Below are positions 6,870 through 12,847 of a stretch of DNA of 14,031 bases, piece by piece. Where the stretch lies: the NCBI GenBank assembly GCA_946478845.1, contig CAMLDI010000062.1:1-14031 (forward strand), in the 5' to 3' direction. The stretch comes from an uncultured Paenibacillaceae bacterium (GTDB lineage Bacteria > Bacillota > Bacilli > Aneurinibacillales > Aneurinibacillaceae). The notes under the pieces are model-generated. The model was not told the origin of the DNA. It searched no databases and saw only the letters and a program-made list of their open reading frames with translations. The position numbers and the translations under genes were made by a program. Each line of letters opens with the position of its first letter. The stretch's first letter is position 1.

Positions 6870-7766
6870 TTAGTTGTACATATTCTGGCGAAGACGGGCG
6901 ATGCGGTCTTCTAAGTCCGGATGGCTGGAGAACAATTTCCACCAACCCCGTTTCCCGCTAATTTTAAAAGCAGCTACAGATTTTTGGCTATTATCCACTA
7001 AATCCATATCCACTGCATGGCGTAATGATTCTAAAGCATGAATCATCTTATCCCGTCCACCTAAACGTGCACCGCCTTCATCTGCATGGTATTCCCTATA
7101 GCGGGAGAAAGCCATAACCACAAGGCTGCCAAGAATGGATAATAAGATATCAAGGATAAACATAACTGCATAGTGCACCACAACAGCTACTTCTTCTCTC
7201 ACAAATTGAGAAGCAATGTAAGCAATCACACGGGATAAGAAGACAACAAAGGTATTCATAATCCCTTGCAGAAGGGTCATTGTTACCATGTCTCCATTGG
7301 CAACGTGGGCTATTTCATGGGATAGAACCCCGGACACTGCATCCTTGTCCATTCGTTCCAATAATCCAGTGGAAACAGCAACAAGGGAATTATTCTTGCT
7401 AGGGCCAGTGGCAAATGCGTTTACTTCAGGAGAATTATAAATCCCCACTTCCGGCATTTTTCTGATTCCTGCTTCACGGGCTAAATCATAAACTTCTTGT
7501 ACAAGCCAGTGTTCATATGATTCTAAATGAGGATTGTTTGGGTTAATGACTTGTACACCCATCACCCACTTGGCCATTTGTTTGGAAATAAGCAAGGAGA
7601 AAATCGATCCTGTAAAACCGATAATGGCACTAAAAACAAGTAAAGCTCCAAAATTTATGCCACTCTCATCAATATACCGATTTACACCAAGGACACTTGC
7701 CACAATACCAATGGTTGCAATCACTAAGATATTTGTTAAGAGGAACAAGGCAATTCTTTTAAACAT
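6870..7766 (-). CDS. htpX: Membrane-bound zinc metalloprotease HtpX (M48 family)
   Basis: This 298-residue membrane protease degrades misfolded membrane proteins on the cytoplasmic side. Two N-terminal hydrophobic spans (about 5-27 and 39-62) are followed by NSPEVNAFATG (111-121), the catalytic zinc motif HEIAH (His150, Glu151, His154), two more hydrophobic segments (about 165-187 and 195-220) and the third zinc ligand Glu225 in FSRYREYHADEGGARL. The C-terminal FSSHPDLEDRIARLR is the usual M48B ending. Length and order match HtpX of Bacilli. The ATG at 7766 has AAGGAGT about 10 bases upstream. It is monocistronic and divergent from the nuclease lipoprotein gene. Confidence 0.95.
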   Translation of the reverse strand: MFKRIALFLLTNILVIATIGIVASVLGVNRYIDESGINFGALLVFSAIIGFTGSIFSLLISKQMAKWVMGVQVINPNNPHLESYEHWLVQEVYDLAREAGIRKMPEVGIYNSPEVNAFATGPSKNNSLVAVSTGLLERMDKDAVSGVLSHEIAHVANGDMVTMTLLQGIMNTFVVFLSRVIAYIASQFVREEVAVVVHYAVMFILDILLSILGSLVVMAFSRYREYHADEGGARLGGRDKMIHALESLRHAVDMDLVDNSQKSVAAFKISGKRGWWKLFSSHPDLEDRIARLRQNMYN

Positions 7767-7807
7767 CTAGTTCGGACTCCTTCTATTTAAAAATTTATCC
7801 TATATTT

Positions 7808-7813
7808 ATTATA
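7808..7813 (-). promoter_or_regulatory. Consensus -10 box for htpX
   Basis: Minus strand 7813-7808 reads TATAAT, a perfect -10 hexamer, about 40 bases before the htpX start codon. The -35 position has no clear TTGACA match, so the promoter may be weak or activator-assisted. Confidence 0.45.
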
Positions 7814-7902
7814 CATCTACGTACTGTGAAAATGTTAGGTTTCATATATTTTCTTGGAAATGCTATCCTTGAATAAAGGAAAAACTTTTTGGAGGCTTAA
7901 AA

Positions 7903-8499
7903 ATGAAGTTTCAGAAACAACTTGGTATTCTTAGTATCACCCTTGCCCTCTTTTTTCTAACCGCTTGCAGCAGTTTAGGGTTAAATCCCATCCAATCCAA
8001 TTCCAACAGCCCTGAAGATTCCCAGGCGTATATGGAAGTAAATGAACAAGACTTACAAAAAGTAAAAGTATCCCGTGTTGTTGATGGGGATACCTTCGAA
8101 ATTATAGTCAATAATAAAAAGCATAAAGTCCGTTTAATCCTGGTAGATACCCCAGAAACCTCTGCACCTGGACGGCCCAAGGGATATTTCGGCACAGAAG
8201 CAAAGGAGTATACCATCCACCGTCTTACAGATCAAATGGTATGGTTAGAAAAAGATGTGCAGGCCAATGATCAATATGGCCGCTGGTTGCGTTATGTTTA
8301 TTTGGATGTGCACGATGGGAAAGGGGAATTTTTCAATGGAACCCTTGTCCGCAGCGGCTTTGCCCGCATGGCCACCTATCCTCCTAATGTTAAATATGTA
8401 GACCAAATTCGCCTCTGGCAAACTGAAGCCCGGGAAGCTGGGCGGGGAATCTGGAAAGATTTTGGCAAAGCCTTCCCGGACCGGAAAGAAGAGAACTAG
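7903..8499 (+). CDS. Thermonuclease (SNase)-family lipoprotein
   Basis: This 198-residue protein is a staphylococcal-nuclease-like enzyme that cleaves DNA and RNA with calcium, here anchored outside the membrane. The signal peptide ends in lipobox LTAC with lipidated Cys22, followed by a Ser/Asn-rich linker. In the OB-fold domain (about 53-190) the catalytic set is complete by comparison with the S. aureus enzyme: Asp63 in VDGDTF (Asp21), Arg77 (Arg35), Asp82-Thr83 (Asp40-Thr41) and Glu85 (Glu43) in VRLILVDTPET, and Arg127 in YGRWLRYVYL (Arg87). So it should be active. ATG 7903 has GGAGG 8 bases upstream. Its stop lies 9 bases from the convergent arsB stop, with no hairpin between. Confidence 0.9.
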   Translation: MKFQKQLGILSITLALFFLTACSSLGLNPIQSNSNSPEDSQAYMEVNEQDLQKVKVSRVVDGDTFEIIVNNKKHKVRLILVDTPETSAPGRPKGYFGTEAKEYTIHRLTDQMVWLEKDVQANDQYGRWLRYVYLDVHDGKGEFFNGTLVRSGFARMATYPPNVKYVDQIRLWQTEAREAGRGIWKDFGKAFPDRKEEN

Positions 8500-8508
8500 G
8501 TTCGGAGA

Positions 8509-9801
8509 TTATATCAGATTCAACCAGAGCCCTAAGCCCAATAAGGTAATAAACAAAGTGGGCAATGTGAGAATCAAACCCACTTTGAAATAATAACCCC
8601 AGGTGATGTGAATTCCTTTGCGGGAAAGGATGTGCAACCAAATTAGGGTTGCCAGTGAACCGATGGGAGTGATTTTCGGGCCAAGGTCGCAGCCTATGAC
8701 ATTGGCATAGGCCAGGGCTTCCCGGATTGCTCCCACACTCCCTGTTCCATCAATGGCCAACGCCCCAATCATAATGGAAGGAAGATTATTCATCACCGAA
8801 GACAGAAATGCGGAAAGAAAACCCATCCCCAACACTGCACCATAGATTCCATCTTCAGCTGCCCGTGAAATCACCTGTCCCAATAGATCCGTCAGGCCAG
8901 CATTGCGCAAACCGAATACAACAAGATACATTCCAATGGAAAAAATAATTATTTGCCAGGGGGCTTCCTTCACCATTTTTCGGGTATGAATTACTTTACT
9001 CCGCTGTGCCATCCCCACAAAAATCATTGCCGCTCCCCCTACAATAAAGGAGACAGGCACACCCAGGGGCTGGCTCACTAAATACCCCACAAATAGAATC
9101 CCTAGCACAACCCAGGATAAATGAAATAACATGGGATCCCGCAAGGCCTCTTTAGGTTCTTTTAATTGGGCAAGAGAATACGTATCTGGAATGCTTTTAT
9201 GAAAAAATAAATAAAGTACGGTCAAACTGGCTAGAAAAGAAATGAGATTGGGGACAATCATATGTAAAGCATAGTCAGCAAAACCAATATTAAAAAAATC
9301 TGCAGACACTATATTCACCAGATTGCTAATGGTAAAGGGAAGGGAGGTTGTGTCAGCAATAAAACCACTGGCTATTACAAAGGGCAAAATGGTTTTCTCT
9401 TGAAAATTCAAGGTTCGCACCATGGCTAACACAATGAGAGTTAGAATGAGTGCTGCGCCGTCATTGGCAAAAAAAGCGGACACAAGGGCACCTAACACCA
9501 GAATATAAACAAACATCCAGCGGGTTTTCCCCCTGGCTAAACGGGCCATATGCAGTGCTGCCCATTCAAAGAAGCCAATTTCATCTAACACTAATGAAAT
9601 GAGAATAATCCCAATAAAGGCCAGTGTAGCATTCCATACCATCCCTGTAACGGTTCCCACATCAGACCATGTGACAACCCCAAACAATAAAGCCAAAAGA
9701 GCGCCAACCGTAGCGCTCCACCCGATTTTCAATCCTTTTGGCTGCCAGATGACCAGGGTCACTGTTAAAACAAAAATGATGATCCCAATCCAAATCTCCA
9801 T
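8509..9801 (-). CDS. arsB: Arsenite/antimonite efflux permease ArsB
   Basis: This 430-residue integral membrane protein matches classical ArsB along its length. It exports arsenite and antimonite, alone by ion gradient or with an ArsA ATPase. Recognisable segments are VIWQPKGLKIGWSATVGALLAL near the N-terminus, ISLVLDEIGFFEWAALHMAR, FFANDGAALILT, GFIADTTSLPFTISNLVNIV, APWQIIIFSIGMYLVVFGLRNAGLT, and near the C-terminus YANVIGCDLGPKITPIGSLATL. About twelve membrane spans are expected. ATG 9801 has a weak site (CGGAG about 12 bases upstream). No arsR, arsC or arsA is present in the window, which is unusual since arsB normally sits in an ars operon. It is divergent from a SHOCT-domain gene. Confidence 0.93.
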   Translation of the reverse strand: MEIWIGIIIFVLTVTLVIWQPKGLKIGWSATVGALLALLFGVVTWSDVGTVTGMVWNATLAFIGIILISLVLDEIGFFEWAALHMARLARGKTRWMFVYILVLGALVSAFFANDGAALILTLIVLAMVRTLNFQEKTILPFVIASGFIADTTSLPFTISNLVNIVSADFFNIGFADYALHMIVPNLISFLASLTVLYLFFHKSIPDTYSLAQLKEPKEALRDPMLFHLSWVVLGILFVGYLVSQPLGVPVSFIVGGAAMIFVGMAQRSKVIHTRKMVKEAPWQIIIFSIGMYLVVFGLRNAGLTDLLGQVISRAAEDGIYGAVLGMGFLSAFLSSVMNNLPSIMIGALAIDGTGSVGAIREALAYANVIGCDLGPKITPIGSLATLIWLHILSRKGIHITWGYYFKVGLILTLPTLFITLLGLGLWLNLI

Positions 9802-9858
9802 GATGGCGTCACTCCGTTGTTTAAACTAAAACATTTAAGTCATACAATCGTCTTATTT

Positions 9859-9896
9859 TTGTCAGGTAATTTTCAGAATTAGTATTTATACTAATT
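9859..9896 (+). promoter_or_regulatory. Putative promoter with perfect inverted repeat between arsB and the SHOCT gene
   Basis: TTGTCA (9859-9864) and TATTTA (9883-9888, 18-base spacer) form a plausible plus-strand promoter. Over the -10 lies AATTAGTATTTATACTAATT (9877-9896), a perfect inverted repeat of 8-bp arms around TTTA. Its TTAGTA...TACTAA arms resemble the FapR lipid-regulator box, but the spacer is 4 bases rather than 5. It could also serve an ArsR-type repressor of the divergent arsB. The palindrome is certain; the factor is not. Confidence 0.5.
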
Positions 9897-9916
9897 TTCA
9901 TAAGGAGGGATTCACC

Positions 9917-10225
9917 ATGAACACAGGCAGAATAATAGAACACGGAATGTACTACGGTGGAGCAGGCATGCTATTTATGTTTGTATTTTTCACCGCGCTC
10001 ACAATTGCTACCGTTTATTTTTTAATTCGCCGGGCCCAACTTCTAAACACACCTTCTGGACACCAACCACAGCCATTCCAGAAAAAAACAATAGATCCGG
10101 CAGAGGCTATCCTCAGGGAACGATATGCCCGGGGTGAAGTCAGCGACGAAGAATATGACCAGAAATTAAAAAAACTCCGTGGTGAAAAACCCGAAGAAAA
10201 TCATGAAGAAAACGGCATCCAATAG
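9917..10225 (+). CDS. Small single-pass membrane protein with C-terminal SHOCT domain
   Basis: This 102-residue protein has one hydrophobic span (about 15-37), a short basic stop-transfer RR, a Pro/Gln-rich linker, and a SHOCT domain at about 60-87 (DPAEAILRERYARGEVSDEEYDQKLKKL region). SHOCT is a short helical hairpin found at protein ends and linked to oligomerisation or membrane-associated roles. The acidic tail is probably cytoplasmic. ATG 9917 is preceded by AAGGAGG at good spacing. A terminator directly follows, so the gene is monocistronic. Such proteins are common in Bacilli and have no defined function. Confidence 0.82.
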   Translation: MNTGRIIEHGMYYGGAGMLFMFVFFTALTIATVYFLIRRAQLLNTPSGHQPQPFQKKTIDPAEAILRERYARGEVSDEEYDQKLKKLRGEKPEENHEENGIQ

Positions 10226-10245
10226 GTGCCGTTTCTCTTTTTATT
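10209..10245 (+). terminator. Intrinsic terminator of the SHOCT gene
   Basis: The stem AAACGGCA/TGCCGTTT (10210-10217 with 10227-10234) is followed by a U-rich TCTCTTTTTATT. The SHOCT stop codon lies in the loop. On the minus strand the following run is only four U, so it may partly terminate the convergent gene ending at 10241. Confidence 0.75.
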
Positions 10246-10636
10246 GATCTAAACTTTTGCGAATAAACCGAAAACGCCGATCCGCTTTAAAATCCTGAAG
10301 AATAGACCATTCTTCAAGCCATAAATCAATTTCTTCCTGCAGAGGTCTCCATTTCTCTTCCTGATGTTTAAAGAGGGCTTCGAGCAGAGCCATGATCTCC
10401 GCCCTATCTGTATCCGCCCCGATAAATAAAGCAAAGCCCTCCTGCCCTTCTACAGTGACAGTACATTCAGTTATCAATACTTCTTTCCCTTTTTCTGTCT
10501 CTATCCATTTATTCATGCCTAAACGGGATGATCTATGAACATGCACTTCCCCCAGCTGCAGAATACGGTCTCTCCAGGGACGAATATGTTCTGTTTTAAT
10601 CCCGGTTAATATTTCCGTTCTCCAAATCTCTTTCAT
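10241..10636 (-). CDS. Conserved-looking hypothetical protein, 131 residues
   Basis: I do not recognise this protein. It is soluble, with no signal peptide or membrane span. It has a predicted strand-rich first half (GEVHVHRSSRLGMNKW, EVLITECTVTVEG, GFALFIGAD) and a helical, Trp/Glu-rich second half (IMALLEALFKHQEEKWRPLQ, IDLWLEEWSI) ending in basic residues DRRFRFIRKS. The coding frame is well supported by an ATG at 10636 with AGGAGG 5-6 bases upstream. It is convergent with the SHOCT gene and divergent from the unknown lipoprotein gene. Confidence 0.7.
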   Translation of the reverse strand: MKEIWRTEILTGIKTEHIRPWRDRILQLGEVHVHRSSRLGMNKWIETEKGKEVLITECTVTVEGQEGFALFIGADTDRAEIMALLEALFKHQEEKWRPLQEEIDLWLEEWSILQDFKADRRFRFIRKSLDQ

Positions 10637-10668
10637 TGAACCCTCCTAAAGAAAACGCCACAAGAACC

Positions 10669-10686
10669 TGTGACAACATTATCACA
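10669..10686. promoter_or_regulatory. Inverted repeat TGTGA-N8-TCACA in the divergent intergenic region
   Basis: TGTGA (10669-10673) and TCACA (10682-10686) form a 5-bp inverted repeat with an 8-base centre, located between the divergent 131-residue gene and the lipoprotein gene. Spacing differs from the CRP (N6) pattern. Short and possibly chance. Confidence 0.2.
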
Positions 10687-10746
10687 AACGAACCATACAG
10701 TCTCATGCTAAAATATAGGCAAATCCACCTAACGGGGGCGTACAAT

Positions 10747-11232
10747 ATGAAACGTCTTGTAGCAATCATTATCTCTATTCTATTACTAATTCTATGTGGA
10801 TGCCATGCTATTATCTCAAACCGATTGCAATACGTGGAAAGTGTAACCCTTTATGACCATGGGGATACTTATTCTATCCCACAAAATGATGCCTGTTTCA
10901 ATCGTATTGTAAAGCAAACTGAAAATATTATAAATAAACCATTGTCTATATGCAAATGTGCTGTTCCTACGAAGGAAGAATTAGTCCGCAATACAACTCA
11001 CGGTGTTATTATTGAACTAGAAAAACCCTTAAAAATTAAAATAAAAGAAGAAGGCAACCGTGAAGTGCGAGAATCCACCCTGGATGCTCTCTGGGTCTCT
11101 CTTGACCCGGAACAAAAACAGCTGGCAACCATTAACGAAGTGCATTCCTCCCTCTTTGGAGGAAAGAAAAACTGTTTTGTTGATATGCAAAAAACAGCCT
11201 CAATCTATTTGCAAAAGGAACGGAGTAAATGA
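10747..11232 (+). CDS. Unknown lipoprotein
   Basis: This 161-residue protein starts with a lipoprotein signal: Lys-Arg, a hydrophobic run (residues 4-16) and lipobox LCGC, giving lipidated Cys19. The mature domain has segments YVESVTLYDHGDTYSIPQND and KPLSICKCAVPTKEEL, then GVIIELEKPLKIKI and DALWVSLDPEQKQLATI, suggesting an alternating beta-rich fold. Cys residues at CFNRIV, ICKC and NCFVDM may pair outside the cell. The frame opens at a TTG at 10636, but ATG 10747 with GGGGGCG upstream gives the proper signal peptide. It overlaps the MnmM gene by 4 bases (ATGA), so the two are probably co-transcribed. No family recognised. Confidence 0.72.
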   Translation: MKRLVAIIISILLLILCGCHAIISNRLQYVESVTLYDHGDTYSIPQNDACFNRIVKQTENIINKPLSICKCAVPTKEELVRNTTHGVIIELEKPLKIKIKEEGNREVRESTLDALWVSLDPEQKQLATINEVHSSLFGGKKNCFVDMQKTASIYLQKERSK

Positions 11233-11798
11233 AAAAAGAAAAATTCAAACGAATTACTGAAGTGGCACATCAAATGTTGGCTGGACGGATTGAACCGGGA
11301 GACAAGGTATTAGATGCCACCGCAGGAAATGGCCACGATACCTTATTTCTAGCCGAAAAGGTAGGAGAAACAGGCAAAGTTTATGCCTGCGATATTCAGG
11401 AAGAAGCCATCCAACATACCCGGGAACGATTACATGCCCATGGCATGGAACAACGGGTGGAGCTTCATCTTATGTCCCATGCTGATGTGCCTGAGGAATG
11501 GGGACCCCTGGCTGCCGCCGTATTTAACCTGGGCTATTTGCCGGGTTCAGATGAGACTGTCATTACCAGGGGAGAAACCACCCTAATTGCCGTGAAAAAA
11601 ATTCTTTCTCTGTTAAGCAACGGAGGAATGCTTCTTCTCGTCTTTTATGTCGGACACGAAGGAGGGAAGAAGGAAGCAGAAGAACTGGAAGTTTTCATTG
11701 GTAATCTGCCTTTTAAAGAGTATATGGTACTAAAATACCAGTACATCAATCCGGCAAATGATCCGCCATATATAGTAGCCATTGAGAAAAAGGGATGA
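11229..11798 (+). CDS. mnmM: tRNA 5-aminomethyl-2-thiouridine methyltransferase MnmM (YtqB family)
   Basis: This 189-residue class I methyltransferase matches the YtqB/MnmM family. Known members in Gram-positive bacteria methylate nm5s2U34 to mnm5s2U34 in the wobble position of tRNAs for Lys, Gln and Glu. Seen here: SAM-binding motif VLDATAGNGHDTLFLA (27-42), Asp55 in VYACDIQ, the family motif NLGYLPG (100-106), and NPANDPPYIVAIEKK at the end (174-188). Length is typical. ATG 11229 overlaps the upstream lipoprotein stop, with GGAACGGAG before it. A strong terminator follows. The pairing with a lipoprotein gene is unexplained. Confidence 0.88.
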   Translation: MKKEKFKRITEVAHQMLAGRIEPGDKVLDATAGNGHDTLFLAEKVGETGKVYACDIQEEAIQHTRERLHAHGMEQRVELHLMSHADVPEEWGPLAAAVFNLGYLPGSDETVITRGETTLIAVKKILSLLSNGGMLLLVFYVGHEGGKKEAEELEVFIGNLPFKEYMVLKYQYINPANDPPYIVAIEKKG

Positions 11799-11827
11799 AC
11801 ACTCCAATAAGTGTCCATCCCTTTTCC
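11787..11827. terminator. Bidirectional intrinsic terminator between mnmM and the CDGSH mini-gene
   Basis: Arms 11792-11803 and 11810-11821 form a 12-bp stem with a 6-base loop (one A-C mismatch on plus, a G-U pair on minus), flanked by A-run and T-run. It ends mnmM on the plus strand and the CDGSH gene on the minus strand. Confidence 0.85.
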
Positions 11828-11837
11828 TTTGGCATTC

Positions 11838-11948
11838 TTACTTGCTTTCTTTCTGTTCTTCTTTTTCGCTGTCATTTTTCAGGGTAAGATGAGTTCCATC
11901 ACAGTTTCCCTGAGCATTTTTTGTTTTGCCGCAACCGCATTGTGCCAT
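11838..11948 (-). CDS. 36-residue CDGSH-type iron-sulfur mini-protein
   Basis: A short gene that size filters would miss. The translation is MAQCGCGKTKNAQGNCDGTH, then LTLKNDSEKEEQKESK and a stop. It contains the CDGSH signature C-x-C-x2-T-...-C-D-G-[ST]-H: Cys4, Cys6, Cys16 and His20, the 3Cys:1His set that binds a 2Fe-2S cluster in CDGSH proteins. The Cys6-Cys16 spacing is one residue longer than in mitoNEET, and the usual Pro is replaced. After the motif there is only a charged tail of about 16 residues, so nearly the whole protein is the binding loop. The ATG at 11948 has GGGAGG with an 8-base spacer, a near-ideal site. A terminator shared with mnmM follows, and an MhqR-like box lies at 11985-12002 upstream. 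Electron transfer, redox sensing or zinc binding are all possible. Confidence 0.78.
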   Translation of the reverse strand: MAQCGCGKTKNAQGNCDGTHLTLKNDSEKEEQKESK

Positions 11949-11984
11949 CCGACTCACCTCCCTTCAAAATACCTTAACTTGAAT

Positions 11985-12002
11985 ATTCTCGATTTCAAGA
12001 TA
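11985..12002. promoter_or_regulatory. Second MhqR-like box, upstream of the CDGSH mini-gene
   Basis: The 18-base ATTCTCGATTTCAAGATA agrees at 15 of 18 positions with the reverse complement of the box at 12471-12488 (TATCTCGAATTCAAGATA). It lies 37-54 bases before the CDGSH start codon and includes a TTGAAA -35-like hexamer on the minus strand. This suggests direct control by the adjacent MhqR-like repressor. Confidence 0.6.
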
Positions 12003-12019
12003 TCTATTTAAAATAAAAC

Positions 12020-12451
12020 TTAGGTGAGGCGTTTTTGCGCCTCTAACCCGAGTTTTTTTAATAGCTCAATGGCCTGGGCCTTTTCTTCATTATTTAAACC
12101 AGCCAGGGCATTGCGAATGGCTTCTTCATGTTGGGGAAAGATTTCATCAAATAACTCTTTTCCTTTATCCGTAATGACGCCATAAATGACACGGCGGTCT
12201 TTTTCACAATGTTGGCGAATGAGATATCCCTTCTGCACGAGACGATCAACCACATAAGTCATACTGCCACTGGCCAAAAGGATCCGATCCCCAATTTGTT
12301 GTAATGGAGTAGGGCCTTTATGATATAAAAGTTCAAGAACCATAAACTCAGTAGGATTTAACCCATGTTTACGCATATCCCGCAAAGCATGTTCCATAAT
12401 GAATTTGTATGCTCGTGATAAAATAATAAATAATCTCAGGTCTTCTTTCAT
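12020..12451 (-). CDS. mhqR: MarR-family repressor, MhqR-like (quinone/electrophile response)
   Basis: This 143-residue winged-helix protein closely resembles B. subtilis MhqR as I remember it: HGLNPTEFMVLELLYHKGPTPLQQIG (29-54), then ILLASGSMTYVVDRLVQKGYL (57-77, recognition helix), then the wing EKDRRVIYGVITDKG (83-97). N- and C-terminal helices form the dimer interface. MhqR represses dioxygenase, quinone reductase and nitroreductase genes and is released by quinones and diamide-like stress. There is one Cys, Cys82, next to the wing. ATG 12451 has AGGAGAG 6-8 bases upstream. An MhqR-type box at 12471-12488 sits at its promoter, implying autoregulation. It is downstream of nitronate monooxygenase and a small membrane gene. 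Confidence 0.85.
   Translation of the reverse strand: MKEDLRLFIILSRAYKFIMEHALRDMRKHGLNPTEFMVLELLYHKGPTPLQQIGDRILLASGSMTYVVDRLVQKGYLIRQHCEKDRRVIYGVITDKGKELFDEIFPQHEEAIRNALAGLNNEEKAQAIELLKKLGLEAQKRLT
12026..12043 (-). terminator. Weak hairpin at the end of the mhqR-like gene
   Basis: GAGGCG and CGCCTC (12026-12031 and 12038-12043) form a 6-bp stem inside the last codons of the repressor gene. On the minus strand it is followed after a few bases by GUUUUAUUUU. A partial terminator is possible, so read-through into the CDGSH gene cannot be excluded. Confidence 0.3.
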
Positions 12452-12470
12452 GTGCTCTCCTGCTTATATA

Positions 12471-12488
12471 TATCTTGAATTCGAGATA
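12471..12488. promoter_or_regulatory. MhqR-type operator upstream of the repressor gene
   Basis: TATCTTGAATTCGAGATA is an 18-bp palindrome with one asymmetric pair. It matches the consensus I recall for B. subtilis MhqR, tATCTcgaAtTCgAGATa. It lies 20-37 bases before the regulator's start codon, over its likely promoter, and after the stop of the upstream membrane gene. Confidence 0.75.
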
Positions 12489-12519
12489 ATTATACCTCCC
12501 TTTTGATGATGGAGTCAAG

Positions 12520-12831
12520 TCACTTCCGGCCTGCAAATGTGCCCAAAATTCCGCAGTAATAATTGGCCATCCAAAAAAGCCCTGGCAAAAGGAGATCATA
12601 GCGGCGAAAAACAATAACCAAAAGGATTTTCGCTACAAATACATACAAAAACAGGACCAGGGCACTGGCACGGCGTTTAAAAAGTATGCCCATGGCAAGA
12701 ACCATAACCAGTGCCCCTTCTGCTACACTTAACAGATTAGGACTTGTTAAACTTCTCACCCAATAAGAGGATGGTTCAACCATCATCAGAACACCATGAA
12801 TCATGCCAACCAATCCAGCCCAAATATGCAA
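12520..12831 (-). CDS. Small multi-pass membrane protein of unknown function
   Basis: This 103-residue protein has four hydrophobic segments (about 2-18, 33-51, 55-75, 80-99) joined by short basic loops (KRRAS, FRRYD). The size and four-helix layout recall DoxX-like or similar small quinone-linked membrane proteins, but I see no diagnostic motif and do not assign a family. The start appears to be TTG at 12831, with GGGAGG 4 bases upstream; an ATG at 12804 is the alternative. It follows the nitronate monooxygenase stop by 16 bases, so the two probably share a transcript. Confidence 0.65.
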   Translation of the reverse strand: MHIWAGLVGMIHGVLMMVEPSSYWVRSLTSPNLLSVAEGALVMVLAMGILFKRRASALVLFLYVFVAKILLVIVFRRYDLLLPGLFWMANYYCGILGTFAGRK

Positions 12832-12847
12832 GGGGCCTCCCTACCTT

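Noticed and set aside
10669..10686. CRP/FNR-type site (TGTGA...TCACA)
   Set aside because: The centre is 8 bases rather than 6 and no matching promoter geometry is visible. It is kept only as a low-confidence inverted repeat.
10636..10746. Longer start (TTG at 10636) for the unknown lipoprotein
   Set aside because: The added 37 residues would precede and destroy the lipoprotein signal peptide. ATG 10747 has a proper site and gives a clean lipobox.
11645..11875. 76-residue minus-strand frame over the end of mnmM and the CDGSH gene
   Set aside because: It overlaps the CDGSH frame, runs through the terminator, and its lysine-rich start merely reflects the A-rich end of that gene.
12369..12614. 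81-residue minus-strand frame across the end of the membrane gene, the operator and the start of the repressor
   Set aside because: It overlaps two well-supported genes in another frame, crosses the MhqR-type box, and has no ribosome binding site or recognisable motif.
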